NCBI GenBank assembly: GCA_963969365.1
Contig: OZ017748.1
Coordinates: 3,717,001 to 3,781,000, forward strand
From: Asterochloris sp. CNOR1
Taxonomy: Eukaryota > Chlorophyta > Trebouxiophyceae > Trebouxiales > Trebouxiaceae
Direction: 5' to 3'
Length of the DNA stretch: 64,000 bases
Both the position numbers and the translations under genes were made by a program. Positions 16,401 to 28,406 of this stretch are shown here, one piece after another. Positions within the stretch are counted from its first letter, which is position 1. Every line of letters starts with the position of its first letter. The notes below the pieces were generated by a model that saw only the letters and a list, made by a program, of their open reading frames with translations, had not been told where the DNA came from and did not search any database.

Positions 16401-18200
16401 ATGTGGACCGCTCTGCAGGCAGGAGCAATGTCCAGTTCGCAATGTCCCGCCCCTGCTGGCAGTCTTGCTGCTCCTAGCTGCAGATGCAGGTGCAGAACAT
16501 GGCATGCGGGTGTGGACAGATCTCATGGCACTTGTGCTACCCCTGCCAGGTTCAGGAATATTGATAGGAGGGCATATGAAGGGCAGTCATGCAGTGACCT
16601 GCAGTCAGGACATAGCCTGGCTGCTGAGACTGCCTGCCAGCAATGTTCAGGATGGGCAGCAGAGGCCAGGCTCCTCACCCACTTCCTTGCCCACTTTACC
16701 AGCAGGCTTCTGAGATTGCGACTGCTCCCGCCTCTGCCTGACCGCCAGCGGCTTCCTCTCCTCAGACTCAATGCTTTCCAGAAGGATGTGCAGCAAGTCC
16801 TGAGCATCCTGCTGCTGCCGCCCCTGCGGCGGCACTGGAACACACTCAATGCTTGCATTGACAGCATGGGGCGCCTGCACTCTCCAAGTTCTGGGCAGCA
16901 TGCTGCCAACCCTGCAATGCCTCTTGGCTGCAGAGATGTCACACAATCTGCGCTTGCTGGGCTGTAGGTCAGCTAATTGAAACAAGCGAGTGGGAATCCA
17001 CATTGCAAACAGGCTGGCATCCTTACAGGCAGACGACCACATCTGGCATAGGAGCAAGGCTGATGGGGGGTAGTGCAAGCCTGCACAATCACCTTGAGGT
17101 GTTTGGCCACAGTGCCCAGGGATGATAAGAGCTTCTGGGGATTGAAGGACCCAGCCCTGGCCTTGGCCCTGGTGGCAGCTGCCTCAGCGGGTGCACCTGC
17201 GCAGCAGAGGCACCAGAAGCGTTCAATGCAGGCCAGCAGTGAGGCTGCACACGGCCAGAGGCTGACGCAGGTGCAGGATAGTGTAGGGGATGCATGTAAG
17301 CATGCTGCTTGCAGCTTCACTCTCGTCAAGGTGCCCCTGAATGGGTCTTGGCTGCTGCAGGCCACAGTGGAGGCAGCGGCCTGACAGAAGGGAGACGCAT
17401 ACAGAGTACTGTAAGTTTGGACTGCTGCAGACGCCCTGACAATGAAGTACTCCTGCTGCCAGGATGCATGCCAGAGGGGCATTTGTGTGCAGTGCCCTGG
17501 AAGACCTGAGGCAGGTGCAGTCGGGCTGCAAGGCAGGGAGCAAGAGCCATTGCTCTTGAATGTGAGGATCAATGCTGCAGACCTGAGGTGCCCTGGAAGA
17601 CTTCTTGCAGGCCTGTGTTGAAGGTGCCCAGCTTGCGAGGGGGCTGCTCCAGGTAGAAGTGCCGAAGTGGGGGCGCTGCCATCAGCATCTGCATGCCAAC
17701 TTTTGTCAGGCTACCCATGTTATGTAGCAAGGCTTTGCATATAGCACGCGCTGGGCAATGCAGGTGTCGCTTCACGCGTGCAGAATGCACAGATCAGTGT
17801 TAAGCTTACGTATCGCCCTGGAGGCCCAGTGCGGGATTTGCTCTGCAGACGCATGGTGAACCGAATCCATGCTGAACATGCAGCTGTCACACCGTGCATT
17901 GCAAGGGGCACACCAGGGATGATGCAACTGCAGTCAGTGGGTGGTGCGACGGCCAGCACACACCTGCAGCGTGGAGTTGTAGTAGCAGGTGTTGCCCAAG
18001 TTGACAAGGCCCGCTACCATCCGCTTCCCAGGCTCTGAAACTTCGCTGTGTGGCTCAGATTTTTCCTGCTGCGCAGCAGGCGCCTTGCTGGCTGCTGGTG
18101 TGGCATCTGCTGGCTGCTTTGCGGCTGACTGCCGACCTTGGGTGGTCTTAACATGTTTGTACTTATTGCCCTTTGCTTTGGCTTTTCCCTTGGCTCCCAT
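7500..18200 (-). CDS. Ubiquitin-specific protease, plant UBP16-like, very large
   Basis: Seventeen exons in order: 18200-17964, 17688-17583, 17196-17093, 16823-16679, 16412-16241, 15953-15797, 15321-15046, 14723-14561, 14284-14228, 13820-13614, 13134-13041, 12652-12484, 11948-11827, 11477-11407, 10689-9447, 9057-8931, 8582-7500. All phases agree and give 1510 residues. The Cys box NLGNTCYYNSTLQ (Cys72) is followed by GRQQQDAQDLL, a zinc-ribbon half (SCTSCSH), APPLLAVHLKRF and the His box (VVEHQG...SNGHYVAF, His near 1176). WYCISD near the C terminus is the last conserved strand. The enzyme should cleave ubiquitin from conjugates. Odd points: a block of about 165 unknown residues (exons 11-14), a long acidic and Ala/Ser-rich exon (10689-9447), and about 270 low-complexity residues between the His box and the last strand. 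The second zinc-binding CxxC is reduced to WECPG. It shares a 200-bp divergent promoter region with TPX2. Confidence 0.92.
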
Positions 18201-18400
18201 GTAGGATGTTCACATGGGTGAGATCCAAGACCTGAAGTCTGTTTTTGGTGAGCAAAGTGATCTGATTAAAGGGAGCACTACCACTGCAGTCGCAGGGGAT
18301 GGTGCAATGTCAGTCAGCAGCTTGAGATTTGGGGAGCATGTGGGCACTCGAGTTAGAAATAAAGCAAAGACCCATTTGACCGAGCACCCGCAGCCACAGC
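18201..18400. promoter_or_regulatory. Divergent promoter region, deubiquitinase and TPX2
   Basis: Only 200 bases separate the two start codons, so this segment must carry both 5'UTRs and both core promoters unless upstream introns exist. I see no clear TATA box. A shared, probably cell-cycle-linked, control is possible but inferred. Confidence 0.6.
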
Positions 18401-21400
18401 ATGACAGACGAGGGCCTCCAGCTGGATGCTCCATTCGAATATCACGCCCCTAAATACTACGACTTTGACCAGCCAAGCTATGGCGAGGATGCTGATCCTG
18501 ATGCATGGTTTGACACTGCAGAGACCGCTGGTGAGACCCTGGAGACTTCCTGGGAGGTGAGCAGCAACACAATGCTGTCCACACCATGACGCTGTGCATC
18601 ATGGCAACGCAGGCCTTTGTTCACCCCCCAGCAACAAGAAAGAAGGCAGAGGGCAGCAGCCTGGTGCGAGGAGTAGGGCTGCAGAAAGGCAGGCAGCTGA
18701 GGTAGGCTGCATCAGCAGCTGGCATGCAGCTCTTTGGCACGCACATGCACCGTCTCTCCTTCTAGAGAAGCATTCGCGCTTGTCTGCTGCAGGAAGTAGA
18801 GATGGAGGATGCAGAGGCGCAAGCTGCTGCTGGGGCCAGTGCATCAGCAGAGCCGGCAGTGCTGGCTGGCTTGGCTGAGCCCAGGCAGCACAAGCCAGCC
18901 CCCAGCAACATCGTGACCTGCTGGGATGGCCGTGCTGTGGGCAGCGCAGCTCAGCAGCCGCCAAGCATGAGAGGTGAGGGTTGCGTGCATGCAGCCCGTT
19001 CGTCAGGAGAAAACATAATCTTTGCTGCAAGCACATGCATGTAGGCAAAATGTTAATACATGCTGCCGCCCAGCCTGTCCGCTTTGCCCTGCAGACAAAA
19101 GCGCTGCGGAGCTTGGGGAGCGCAAAGTACTGTCTGCCGTGCCAGAGCCTGGCAACTGCCCAGCTCTGCCTCATGGTGTTGTGAAGGGGGCACAGCCTGC
19201 GGCAGCCAAGGCCAGGAGGCAGGGCGGCAGGTGCTTTGTCCTGCAGTCTGCATGCTGATACCCATCTCTAGCACTCTCTGCTGAGCTGCTTGAGCACCTG
19301 AGGGAGCACAGGCAAGGCAAAGAGTGTGGGGGCATCAGGAGCTGCAGCAGGGTGCACGTCCAGCAATGGCACCGTGGATTATCTTGCTACAATCTGGCTG
19401 ACAAATTCTACCATACACTGCCCTGAATGCTGCTGCACCAGCTGCACGCCTTGTGCAGGACATACGCTGCTGCACAATGCTCCTGATTTGTCTCTCTTGG
19501 GGCCACTGCAAGCCAGTCAGCATAGCCTACAAGCACCCCTGTCATGCTGGTGGCACATCCTTGGCTTACAGGATTCCTTTACACGCTGCCCTGCAGCAAG
19601 CGCAAAGAGCCCAGCAGAGCTGTTGCCAAGACCACGGAGGAGCTGGAGGTGGAAAAGGTGACGAGCCTGTATGCACACAGCTGATGCACTGCTTAGTCAT
19701 CCAGCTGCAGCCAGTTGTTCTCATCTCGTCCAGCAGCTTGTTTTGTGGACACCTGCTTCCGATGCCTGATGACAGCATCTGACCACCAGTCAGCCGCTGC
19801 AGCTGGCAGAGCCAGTGATTCCTGCCTGTTGTTTCAGCCAGAGGCAGCTAACATCCAGGTGCAACAGAGCCCGCACAACCCTTGTGCTGGGCGCAGCAAG
19901 CGGCTGCAGATGCAGGAGCAGGGTTCAGGAATGCCCTCGCTGTCGCCGACACTGTCATGTGTGTGTTCCACAGGCGCAGCAGGCGGCTGCAGAGGCTGCA
20001 GCAGCTCGCAGAGCCAACGAGGAGTTCCGGGCCAGGGCCATGGCCCCCCATGTGACCATGCCCCAGCGCAGCACGAAGCCGCTGACCGAGCCTCAGGAGC
20101 TGACCATGAGGACTGCCAAGCGCAGGCGGGTGCAGGGGGAGGCAGAGGTGAGGGTGTCGAGCACATGTGAGCAGGCGACATGTGGCCTGCACGGGCAGGC
20201 AGGGGCGAGGAGGAGGGAGCCAAAGTAGGGCACATCAGCTGTGTGCACCTGACAGGCTGCTGGGCCAAGGGTGTGGGGCAGGCAGAAAAAGTTGCCAGAC
20301 ATCAGATGTATGGGGCAGGCTTTCCCCAACTGAGCATAGCCAAGAATAGCAATGACTACAGGGTCAAAAAAGTTCACCACCACATCTGGCCGTTGGATAG
20401 TGGAGTAGACCAGCCCTGCAGTGCATGCAGGCTGGCATCAATCATCTTGTGCGGCATGACTTGCGTCACAGCCTACCTGGCTGTCCGTTGCCGGCATGCT
20501 TCCAGGAACACCATGTGAGCCTCACCCAACCCTGCAAAAGCTGGTCTGCTGCAAGTCACAACTTGGCATCAGGGATGTCAGCCTGTTGTTTCGGAGAAAT
20601 GGTGCAATGGGCCAGGGGGTTGGCGGCCAGCTAGCTGCCTGGCACACAGTGACGATGCAGACACCCCAATTCCTGTGCAGCTGTGGCGTCCAGCATGCTC
20701 ATGCTGCGAGAAGAAGCACGCCCCATGTTGCAGGAAAGCGGTGCAGGTGGTGAGGAGGGTGGCGGCCAGCCAGCTGCCTGGCACTCGGTTGCAGAGCAGG
20801 CCGCCAACTTCTTGGGCAGCCGCGGCGCCCAGCAGGACGCCACTGCTGGCAAGAAGCACACTCCGCTGCAGCCGACGGTGTCTCAGGTGGGCAGCCCCTG
20901 CGTCCACGCAATGCTGGCCTTCGGCAATGCTATGTTCCAGCCAAGGTCTGCAGCAACCTCCGCTGAGGTGCACATCACCGCAGTAAGGACTGGTGCTCAC
21001 TGTGGCCACCCTGCATGACTCATCTGCACTGCTGAATGGCAAGAGACCACAGGCAGCTCTCAGCAGACTGCATATCGCTGCTGACAGGCCAGAGGCCATG
21101 CAGGATGTGCTCAGCCAGAGCTGCCACCTCTCATGTGGTGCTGCAACATCGTCCACGAACGGCCTTGCCATATGGCAAGCGCAAGGTCTCAGGTCAGCTG
21201 GTTTTGGCCAGTGTGCAAACGCCAGCCTGGCGACAAATGGTAGCAGCCAAGCCTCAAGCAGGAAAACCTGCTGAAGCCATAACATCTGGCCTTGTGCAGG
21301 CCCCCAGCTTGGCCACAGACGCACGCAGCAGGCCCTCCAAGTTGAAGTCCACAGAGGAGCTGGAGGCGGAGCAGATGGCAGCCCATCCCAGATTCAAAGC

Positions 21401-24400
21401 CCGCCCCCTCAAGTGAGCAGAGGGGGGCCTGTCTGTTGATGAAAAGAAGGCCTCGCGCATGATCGCGCCTACAAAGGCATGTCTTTGATGTCATCACTGT
21501 GAAGATCTGGGCTGGTCATGTTGTCCAGCAAACCTTGAGGCTTGGCATAACATTGTACACCAAGGTGGTCCCAAGGGTTGTGATCCTCTCTGGAATTTTG
21601 TCCAGAGCTAGCCACACAGACACTTGATGATGAAAAAGACACATGCTGTCCAGCTCTGCAGCACCAGCCTGCATGGGCAGCACTGACTGGGCAGCTACAG
21701 CCAAATGACACACTCAGGTTGGCTAGTGATGCCTCGATGGGTCCCAGCCTGTCAGACTGCATATCTGACTGGTCAGCTCTAGCCAGCAATGACGTTGCTG
21801 GCCGCCCACAGCAGCCAGACCCACACAGGCTCCTGTGAGGGCCAAGGGCCTGCCGCTCACACCAACACTGCAGCAGCGCACACTCTTCCAGAACACAAAG
21901 CCGCCCCAGCAGCTGCTTTGCATGTGCCGTTGTGGCATGCTTTGTGACCCATGGCCCCGGACTACACAAGTTCATGCAGTTTGAGCCTGGAGTCCCTGCC
22001 GGCTGCTGTGGTAGGGTCAGATGGGGTCGTCTCACCGCCTGCACCCTGCAGCACTGACCTGGTGAGCATCCCTGGTTGCAGCTCTGAGGCGCTGCTTGGG
22101 GCTGGCCTGCTGGGCCTGCCCCGCATTTACACCAGGGGGCTGACCGCTGCGCAGTCACCTGCGCTGCACACCAAGGAGCGGGCAGCCGCCCACCAGGGAC
22201 TGCAGGAGCAGCAGGCAGCAGCTGCCCGCAAGGTGAGGGCAGGCTGGCACTCTGGTGTGCTCCAAAATGTACTGGAAGCATGAGCTTGTGGGGCTGTGAG
22301 GTGTGGGGCTCACACATGGCTCGCTTGGTGGGGTCAGCCACATGTGGCACTGTGCAGGCCTGCCTGACGGCTGTACGGCGGCACAGCTGCTGCGGAGGAG
22401 CACCTCGCGGCGAGGGTCTGCAGTGTGCCACACTAGCAGGCTGCAACTGCTGCTCATGGGCACTGACGATGCCGCAGGGGCAGGAAGGTGGTCCGTGGGC
22501 CCGCACGCGACTCTGTCGGGAGGGACAGCTGCTGGAAACTATATGTGTGCTTGTCTGCACGTCAGTCAGGAATCTGTGCGCAGCTGTTGCAGGCGGCGGC
22601 TGCAGAGGAGCACAAGGCTGCAGAGACCAGGGCAGCTGCCAAGCTGCACCCCACACAGCCGCGGTCACCTCGGCTGGCCACCAAGGAAAGGGCACGCCCC
22701 GAGGTAGTGCGCTGCCCAGACGTGTGTGCAGCACAGCATGGTGCATTTGTATTGGCCACCGCCTGTGCACAGCACCATGCACAAGCAGGCTACTCACTGT
22801 GCACAGCACCGGCATAGGGTGGTACAGCACAGCCCTGACAACTGCGCATTTGGCTGCCAGTGCACGGCGCCGTGCACAGGACTGCTTGGCCTGTGCCACA
22901 GCGTAGCATCCAGCCAAGATCCTGGACAGTCTGACAAGGCAGCTGGCTCAGCAGTACCAATGTAGCCTGTGGTGGGAAGCTTGAGACACCGCTCAGGAAC
23001 ACACTCAAGTACTGTCATAAACTTACCACCAGCCATTTCTGAGCGCAACATTGCTGTGTTTGGCCAGCCCTGCTCTGCCCAGCCCAACTCCATCCCATGC
23101 AGGAGGCCGCTGCCCCACCGCCGGAGGAGCCCTTTGTGTTCAAAGCAAGGCCGGCACCCAAGGCACAGAGGTGGGGCCTTGTCTGCATGAGCTTCCAAAC
23201 AACATTCAGCCTGTACTACTACCAGTGTGCCAATGGTCATGTCGCACAGTCCCCTACTCCCATGTCTGCAGGGCGGTCAGGGCAAAGTCCAAGGGCGCGG
23301 CCCTGAGCCGTTCTGTGGCCCAGCACCCATTCAACCTGGCGACAGAGCTCAGAGGGTGAGCCGGCGGCAGGCGGGGGCACGTCTTGCAGCAGACATGCCA
23401 AACAGCCTTGCAAGCTTCGACTTGAGCTGTGGTGGGCAGCTCACCATGGGCGGCCATGTATTGGTGTTTGTCAGGGCTGAACTCATGTGCCAACTGGGCG
23501 GGTCTTCACTTCCCAGATGCAGAGCGCTACACAACCAAACAGGAATGCTGCTTCTGTTGCATGAAATTCATACAGGGATTTGAATCTTCAGAAAGGCCTG
23601 CACAGGAGGCTGCAGAGCTCTGAGGCACAGTGTGGTAGCGTGGCATCCTGTGGCATGCTGAAGGGGAGAGGTGGAAGGGATGCAGAGCCACAGTATTGCC
23701 CCCGCTTGTGCTGCAGAAGGTCCAAGGAGGAGGCTCTGCAGGCTGAGAGGGCTGCCCAGGAGGCCACCAGGCAGGCCCAGCGCGAGTTCAGGGCGCAGCC
23801 GGTGGCACCTGCTGTGATTCACCCCTGCGCTGTGACTGCTGCACCGGCAGACTCTGCCATCACTGTGCCGGAACCCTTTCAGCTGGAGTCTGAGCGGCGC
23901 CATGCCGAGTGGCAGGCAGAGCGGGAGAGGCAGCTCAGGGAGGAGGAAGCCAGGGCCAGACAGGAAGCAGAGTTCAAGGTGAGGTTTGTGGGACGTGGGC
24001 CCCCGGGCGCATGTCCACCTGACCGCAAGACCCAGAGGCTGTTGTGTGGCTGCCAGCTGCATGCACAGGCAGGTGGTCCATCACTGGTGCAGTGTACGTG
24101 CAGGCGCGTCCAGTGATGCGGGCTGTCCCTGTGGCAGTGCACCCCTCAGAGGCTCCCCTGACCGTTCCAGAGGCGCCAGAGCTGGCCACCATTGGGCGCA
24201 GCCAGGCACGCCAGTTGTTTGAGGAGCAGCTGGCCCTCAAGGAGGAGAAGTTGCAGGCACGTGATCAGAACAGTGCGTGCAGTTGTTGGCATCTATGCAT
24301 GCATTGGCCCTCTGTGGTGGAACACCTGGCCATTGAAGAGAAGAAGCTACAGGCAAACAGCAACTCCTGGACTGCAAGCCAGTCCAGTCCTATGGCAGCT

Positions 24401-24967
24401 CTATGGAGGTCATTCTCCTGAACTGGTAGCAGACGGTGGCTGGTGCCTGGGCTGGTGGGTTTTGCCCCTGGAATGTGCATGTGCCTACTGTCATCTGCGT
24501 GCTGACCCTGCACATTATTGGCATGCAGAGGCAGCGCCGTGAGAAGGAGCTGGAGCAGCAACAACGGGAGCAGGAGGAGGTCAAGGTCCTGCGTCAGCAC
24601 ATGACATTCAAGGTGGGGCTTCTGAGTCTGGCCGGAAGGTGCCATGCACTCCACTCAGCTCTCGCTCAGGGTTTGAGGCCCACTTGAGATACAGCCTGTT
24701 GCTGTGCTCATCCCTCAGAGCACCGAGCATTCCATTGTGTTCCTGCTCTGCTCTCAGGAGCCCATTCTACACACACTGCAAATGCAAATGACAGTCAGCC
24801 CATCACCACTGCAGGCTCGGCCTGTGCCAAACTACAGCGAACCTTTCCTGCCAGAGCACAGCGCGCCAAAGTTCACAGAGGGCAAGTCCCCTGCGTTTTG
24901 CACTAGGTCCCGTGCAAAAACGCTGCTGAACCCTATTTCGAGATGTCTGCACAATGAAGCAGCTTAA
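18401..24967 (+). CDS. TPX2: TPX2 spindle assembly factor
   Basis: Exons: 18401-18556, 18793-18973, 19095-19230, 19597-19657, 19838 to about 19858, 19974-20147, 20734-20886, 21300-21412, 21980-22232, 22593-22703, 23103-23170, 23717-23978, 24104-24256, 24529-24612, 24815-24967; about 692 residues. The start (FEYHAPKYYDFDQPSYG...DAWFD) matches the Aurora-binding end of plant TPX2. The rest carries repeated TPX2 motifs: KPLTEPQELTMRTAKRRR, HPRFKARPLN, GLPRIYTRGLTAAQSPALHT, HPTQPRSPRLATKERAR, FKARPVMRAV and FKARPVPNYSEPFLP...FTEGKSPAF. TPX2 activates Aurora kinase and nucleates spindle microtubules. Exon 5 (19838) has an uncertain 3' end and could run further. The intron after 24256 starts with GC. 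An imperfect duplicate of the exon at 20734 lies in the intron before it. The stop is 8 bases from the stop of CFAP298. Confidence 0.9.
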
Positions 24968-24975
24968 GGCTGTGT
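24968..24975. other. 8-bp gap between convergent stop codons
   Basis: TPX2 (plus) ends at 24967 and CFAP298 (minus) ends at 24976. Each 3'UTR must therefore lie within the other gene, so the two mRNAs overlap antisense. Confidence 0.9.
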
Positions 24976-27900
24976 TTACCGAATCTTGATGTTGCCAACA
25001 CCCGAAAAGTGCTGCTTCAGTGCTTTAGGATCTGCCCAGGAGCTGTGCGTGTAGTCATCCTCAATGTTATCTGCCAGGGCCTGCACAGCCAACAAGGGAG
25101 CAGATCTGAAGGGCAGTCATGAGAGCTCGTTGCATATGCAAGAGGTTGAGATGCCTGTGGTGCACAGCTTGCTGTACAGGGGAGACTGTGGGGCCATGCA
25201 AAGCTGGTCTCACAGTATACACTCAATGCCATGCCCTGTGAAAGGGCAAGAAGTGGTAGTCGGAACTGCCGTGCCTTGAAGAAGGTCTTGCTGCATGAGG
25301 TCAACGCCCCAAAGCACCCAAAGGATGTCAGACACAATTGGACATCAAATTGATTTCTAACACACTCCCCACCTTCTCCTCAGCCTGCTTCTTATGCCAA
25401 AAGGCCACCATGTTCTTCTGAGCCTCCACATCCATGGGCTGCACAAACAGCAGCAGAGCTCACATTAGTTTCAGTATGTTATATGCATAGTACAAGTGCA
25501 GCAGCTTGCATGTAGAGTCAGGGAGCAAATGCAGTCCTGACTGCAGCAGCACAGCAGACAGGCAGCTGCACTTCAGCGGAATCATTTCTGACTGAGGAGC
25601 ACATCATGCATTGCAAGGTCGTCTGTGCACAGGACAAAACCCTGGCAGTTGCGCCTGCGCAGATGGCAGCCTCGCTGAGCGAGACAGCTGCACTTGGTGC
25701 AAGGAAGGCACTTGCCCGGTGCAAATGGCATCAGGTGAATGCTGCAATTCAGGCCAGCGCTGTGCAGGAGGCAGCCAGCAAGCTTCCACCACAGCAAGCC
25801 CTCTGGCACTGCCAGCTGTCCTGGGCTCTGACTGGCATCTTCCACACATATTGATTTGACTGTACACCCTGTTTGACTGCATGAGAGCAGGCAGTGTCAA
25901 GTCCCTCCTGCGAGCATGCCCAGACTGAGAGTTGTCTCTTTGTGGCCCTGCCCAGCATGTGGCAGGCAACTTCCTAGCAAGCGATAGAGCAAACCAGGTT
26001 CTTGCCCTGCATGGTGCAGTGTACACGCACTGGTGGGGACAGGCAACATCAATTCACCTGCTCCCTGGCTGGTGCCCCCTGCCCTGCCCGCGTTAGCTTG
26101 ACAACAGCCTTTGTCTTCTCGTGGCGCCCGAGGTAGTCGCTCAGCTTCTTGGAGGCCACCAGAGCCTTCCCAGCAAACCAAATGGTGGTCCGCTCAGGGT
26201 CCAGGTCATCATCGGCGTGCTGCAGAGGTGCCATTGCTGTGTGAGCGCCAGGTGATTGCCATTTAAGTATGAGAATTGCCTGGTTAATCAGCTTCGTGCT
26301 AGCTATCCTGAGTGCACACCAGATGACGATGTGCTCCAGGTATGGGTGGTCACCATCAGCGGCCGGTCTGTGTTTGAGGGGGCTGGCCGAGAACGCCCAA
26401 GTGTGCACGACAAGAGATGGGTCTTCACGGCGCCCCTCTGCCTGCACAGGCCTTTGTGCAGCAGGGCACCTTTGGTAATGCATTTCCTTGCATAGATCTG
26501 TGGACATGTGGCCTGGGGTTTCTGCTCACAAAGGTGGCCTTGCTCACTCGTAAACTGGTCCTTGATGGTGGGTCTGCATGTGCCAGGCAGCCCCAACACA
26601 ATCGGAAGGTGCCAGAGGGGACAGCAGCAGCCTGCAGAGGCTGCCAGCAATGCGTGGAGGGCAGCTACTTACCAGGCACGCCTGTTGTGCTGCACACGGA
26701 CTTTAGGACGCATTGTGTGGTGCCAGGCAGAAGCCCCACCCATGAACGAGGAGCAGCACTTGACTTTGGTGTGAGAATCCAACAATTCTGAAGGCACTCA
26801 CTGAGGTGCCAGACAAGTCCTCCTGCCCCTCAATGGCCTGCCGCACAAAGTCCCACTCTGGCAACCCCTGGGGGAAGGCCATCATTACTGCTCCCCTGAT
26901 GTTGTCTACTGCGTCCAGCAGCGCCTTTCTGGTGAGCACCACCTTCTTGGCAACCTGATCCTGCAGCACATTGGCAGCCATCTGGGGTGAAGGGGCAGCG
27001 AATATGAACAGTGCTTTTCTGGTGAGGTCCGCCTTTGGCGGCTTGATTCTCGCAGCACAGGTGCAGCCACTTTTGACGAGGCGGGCGAGCAAGCTAAGAC
27101 ATGCTTGGCAAGCACCCCTTCTTTATCTACCTGGTCCTGCTGTACATAGGCAACCATTCTGGCTGCCCAATGCACATTTGAGCCCTTTGGTGGCAGGATG
27201 TGCAGTGCAGAATGCTAGCCACAAATTGCAGTTTACTGCGAGGCTGGTGAAGCACAGACCACGCCACCAGGCCAGGTGCCTGGCAGCTGTCAAGTAGCAA
27301 GACCTGTGCAGGTAGCTGGCCGGCGTTGGAGGGGCAGGCAAGCTCTTGATGTGAGCCAGCCATCTGCATTCATTGTTCCGGCGCAGGCATTGCTCTGGAA
27401 ACGCGATCGTCCTGGCCAGGCAGGCATGTTCATGGACTGGCAGGGCCCTGTTGCTACCATGAAGCCAGCGCACAGATGGCAAGCGCAGTGCAGCCTAGAT
27501 AGGTGCCCACCTTGTGCACCAGCTGGTAACCATCCTCCAGCATCTTCTGCAGGGTGGCCGTGACTGTGGGGTTGGCGGCTGCAGCAGAGGGGAAGTGAAG
27601 CTTTCTGTGGTGAGCTCAGTCAGCCTGGGGGTCACACTCATTGCATGGCTGTGCGCATGTGTTGTCCAGCAGGCCAGTGAGAAACGTGCAGAGGTTGCTC
27701 ACCGTTGCCTGTCCGGCGCCCTGTAGGGTCAGCCTTATAGAACTCTCCCTGCTCCACAGGCTGTTCCGCATACTCGTCAATGCCTTGCTGGTCAGGGCGC
27801 TTGGCTGGGCCATACTGCGCAAGCTCGCCGCCCTCCAGCTTAAGCCTGGGGGACACAGAAGGCACTGGTTGTGGGTGTGCCCAGAAGGTGTCAGCCGCAA

Positions 27901-28183
27901 TGCAGGCGTGACCGCTTCATGCGGCAGGCAGACGATTGTGTCTCATGCAGCGCTGCTGTGCAGACCTCTTTATGCGCATGCGGAGGTTGTGGATCGCCAC
28001 CAGCTGCTGAGTGGCCTCTGGAACTGGGATGGCCACTGGCACCTCATAGAAGAACTGTTCTTCGTCCGATTTCTGCAGGTGTGCAGTGTATGCTTAAGCC
28101 TGCACAATATACCTCAAGGCAGAAGACAATGTGACTGCCCACTGAGCACCTGAAAATCATACCTTGACATGGAGCAGCACCAT
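24976..28183 (-). CDS. CFAP298: CFAP298 (C21orf59/FBB18), axonemal dynein assembly factor
   Basis: Eight exons: 28183-28163, 28072-27966, 27845-27703, 27578-27511, 26981-26802, 26219-26058, 25438-25373, 25080-24976; 283 residues, close to the 290 of the human protein. It begins MVLLHVK as in animals. Family blocks include KALLDAVDNIRGAVMMAFP, GLPEWDF, EDLSGT, KKLSDYLGRHEKTK, RGQGAPARE-type (AGQGAPAREQ) and the C-terminal SWADPKALKQHFSGV. CFAP298 is cytoplasmic and needed for outer dynein arm assembly and cilium motility. Its presence implies that the alga keeps, or recently kept, a motile cilium. The exon at 26981 has two decayed partial copies in the preceding intron. The ATG is 223 bases from the ATG of the mTERF-like gene. 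Confidence 0.95.
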
Positions 28184-28406
28184 AGCCGAGGTGAAGAGCA
28201 AGATGAATCTGCAGAGCTTTTGAACGCCCAGCAGCAGCTCTTTGGGTTGGTTTGGGGATTGCTGCACTTCCCGCTCGGTGTTCCACGGTGCCTGCTGATC
28301 AGCGGCTCCTGTGTGCATACACAACAACAACCGGCCAGTGTGAGTAGGTTGCAGATGCTGTTCTGCATGATCTCCTTCAGGCTGTGCTTGACAAACGCAT
28401 GCATTG
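28184..28406. promoter_or_regulatory. Divergent promoter region, CFAP298 and mTERF-like gene
   Basis: The 223 bases between the two ATGs hold both 5'UTRs and core promoters. No TATA box stands out. Confidence 0.5.

Noticed and set aside
17301-17400. Possible extra deubiquitinase exon (SSQDPFRGTL)
   Set aside because: Joining 17583 directly to 17196 fits phase and gives the expected family sequence; adding this segment breaks the frame.
19260-19340. Exon-like SLSAELLEHLREH segment in TPX2
   Set aside because: Its frame does not fit the flanking exons, while 19230 joins 19597 directly in phase and preserves the reading frame.
20578-21324. 248-codon minus-strand frame
   Set aside because: Antisense to TPX2 and to its exon duplicate; no domain or splice support.
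21469-22917. 482-codon open frame on the minus strand
   Set aside because: It lies antisense to TPX2 exons and introns, is rich in Cys, His and Pro, and has no recognisable domain. It is best explained as the complement of GC-rich coding sequence.
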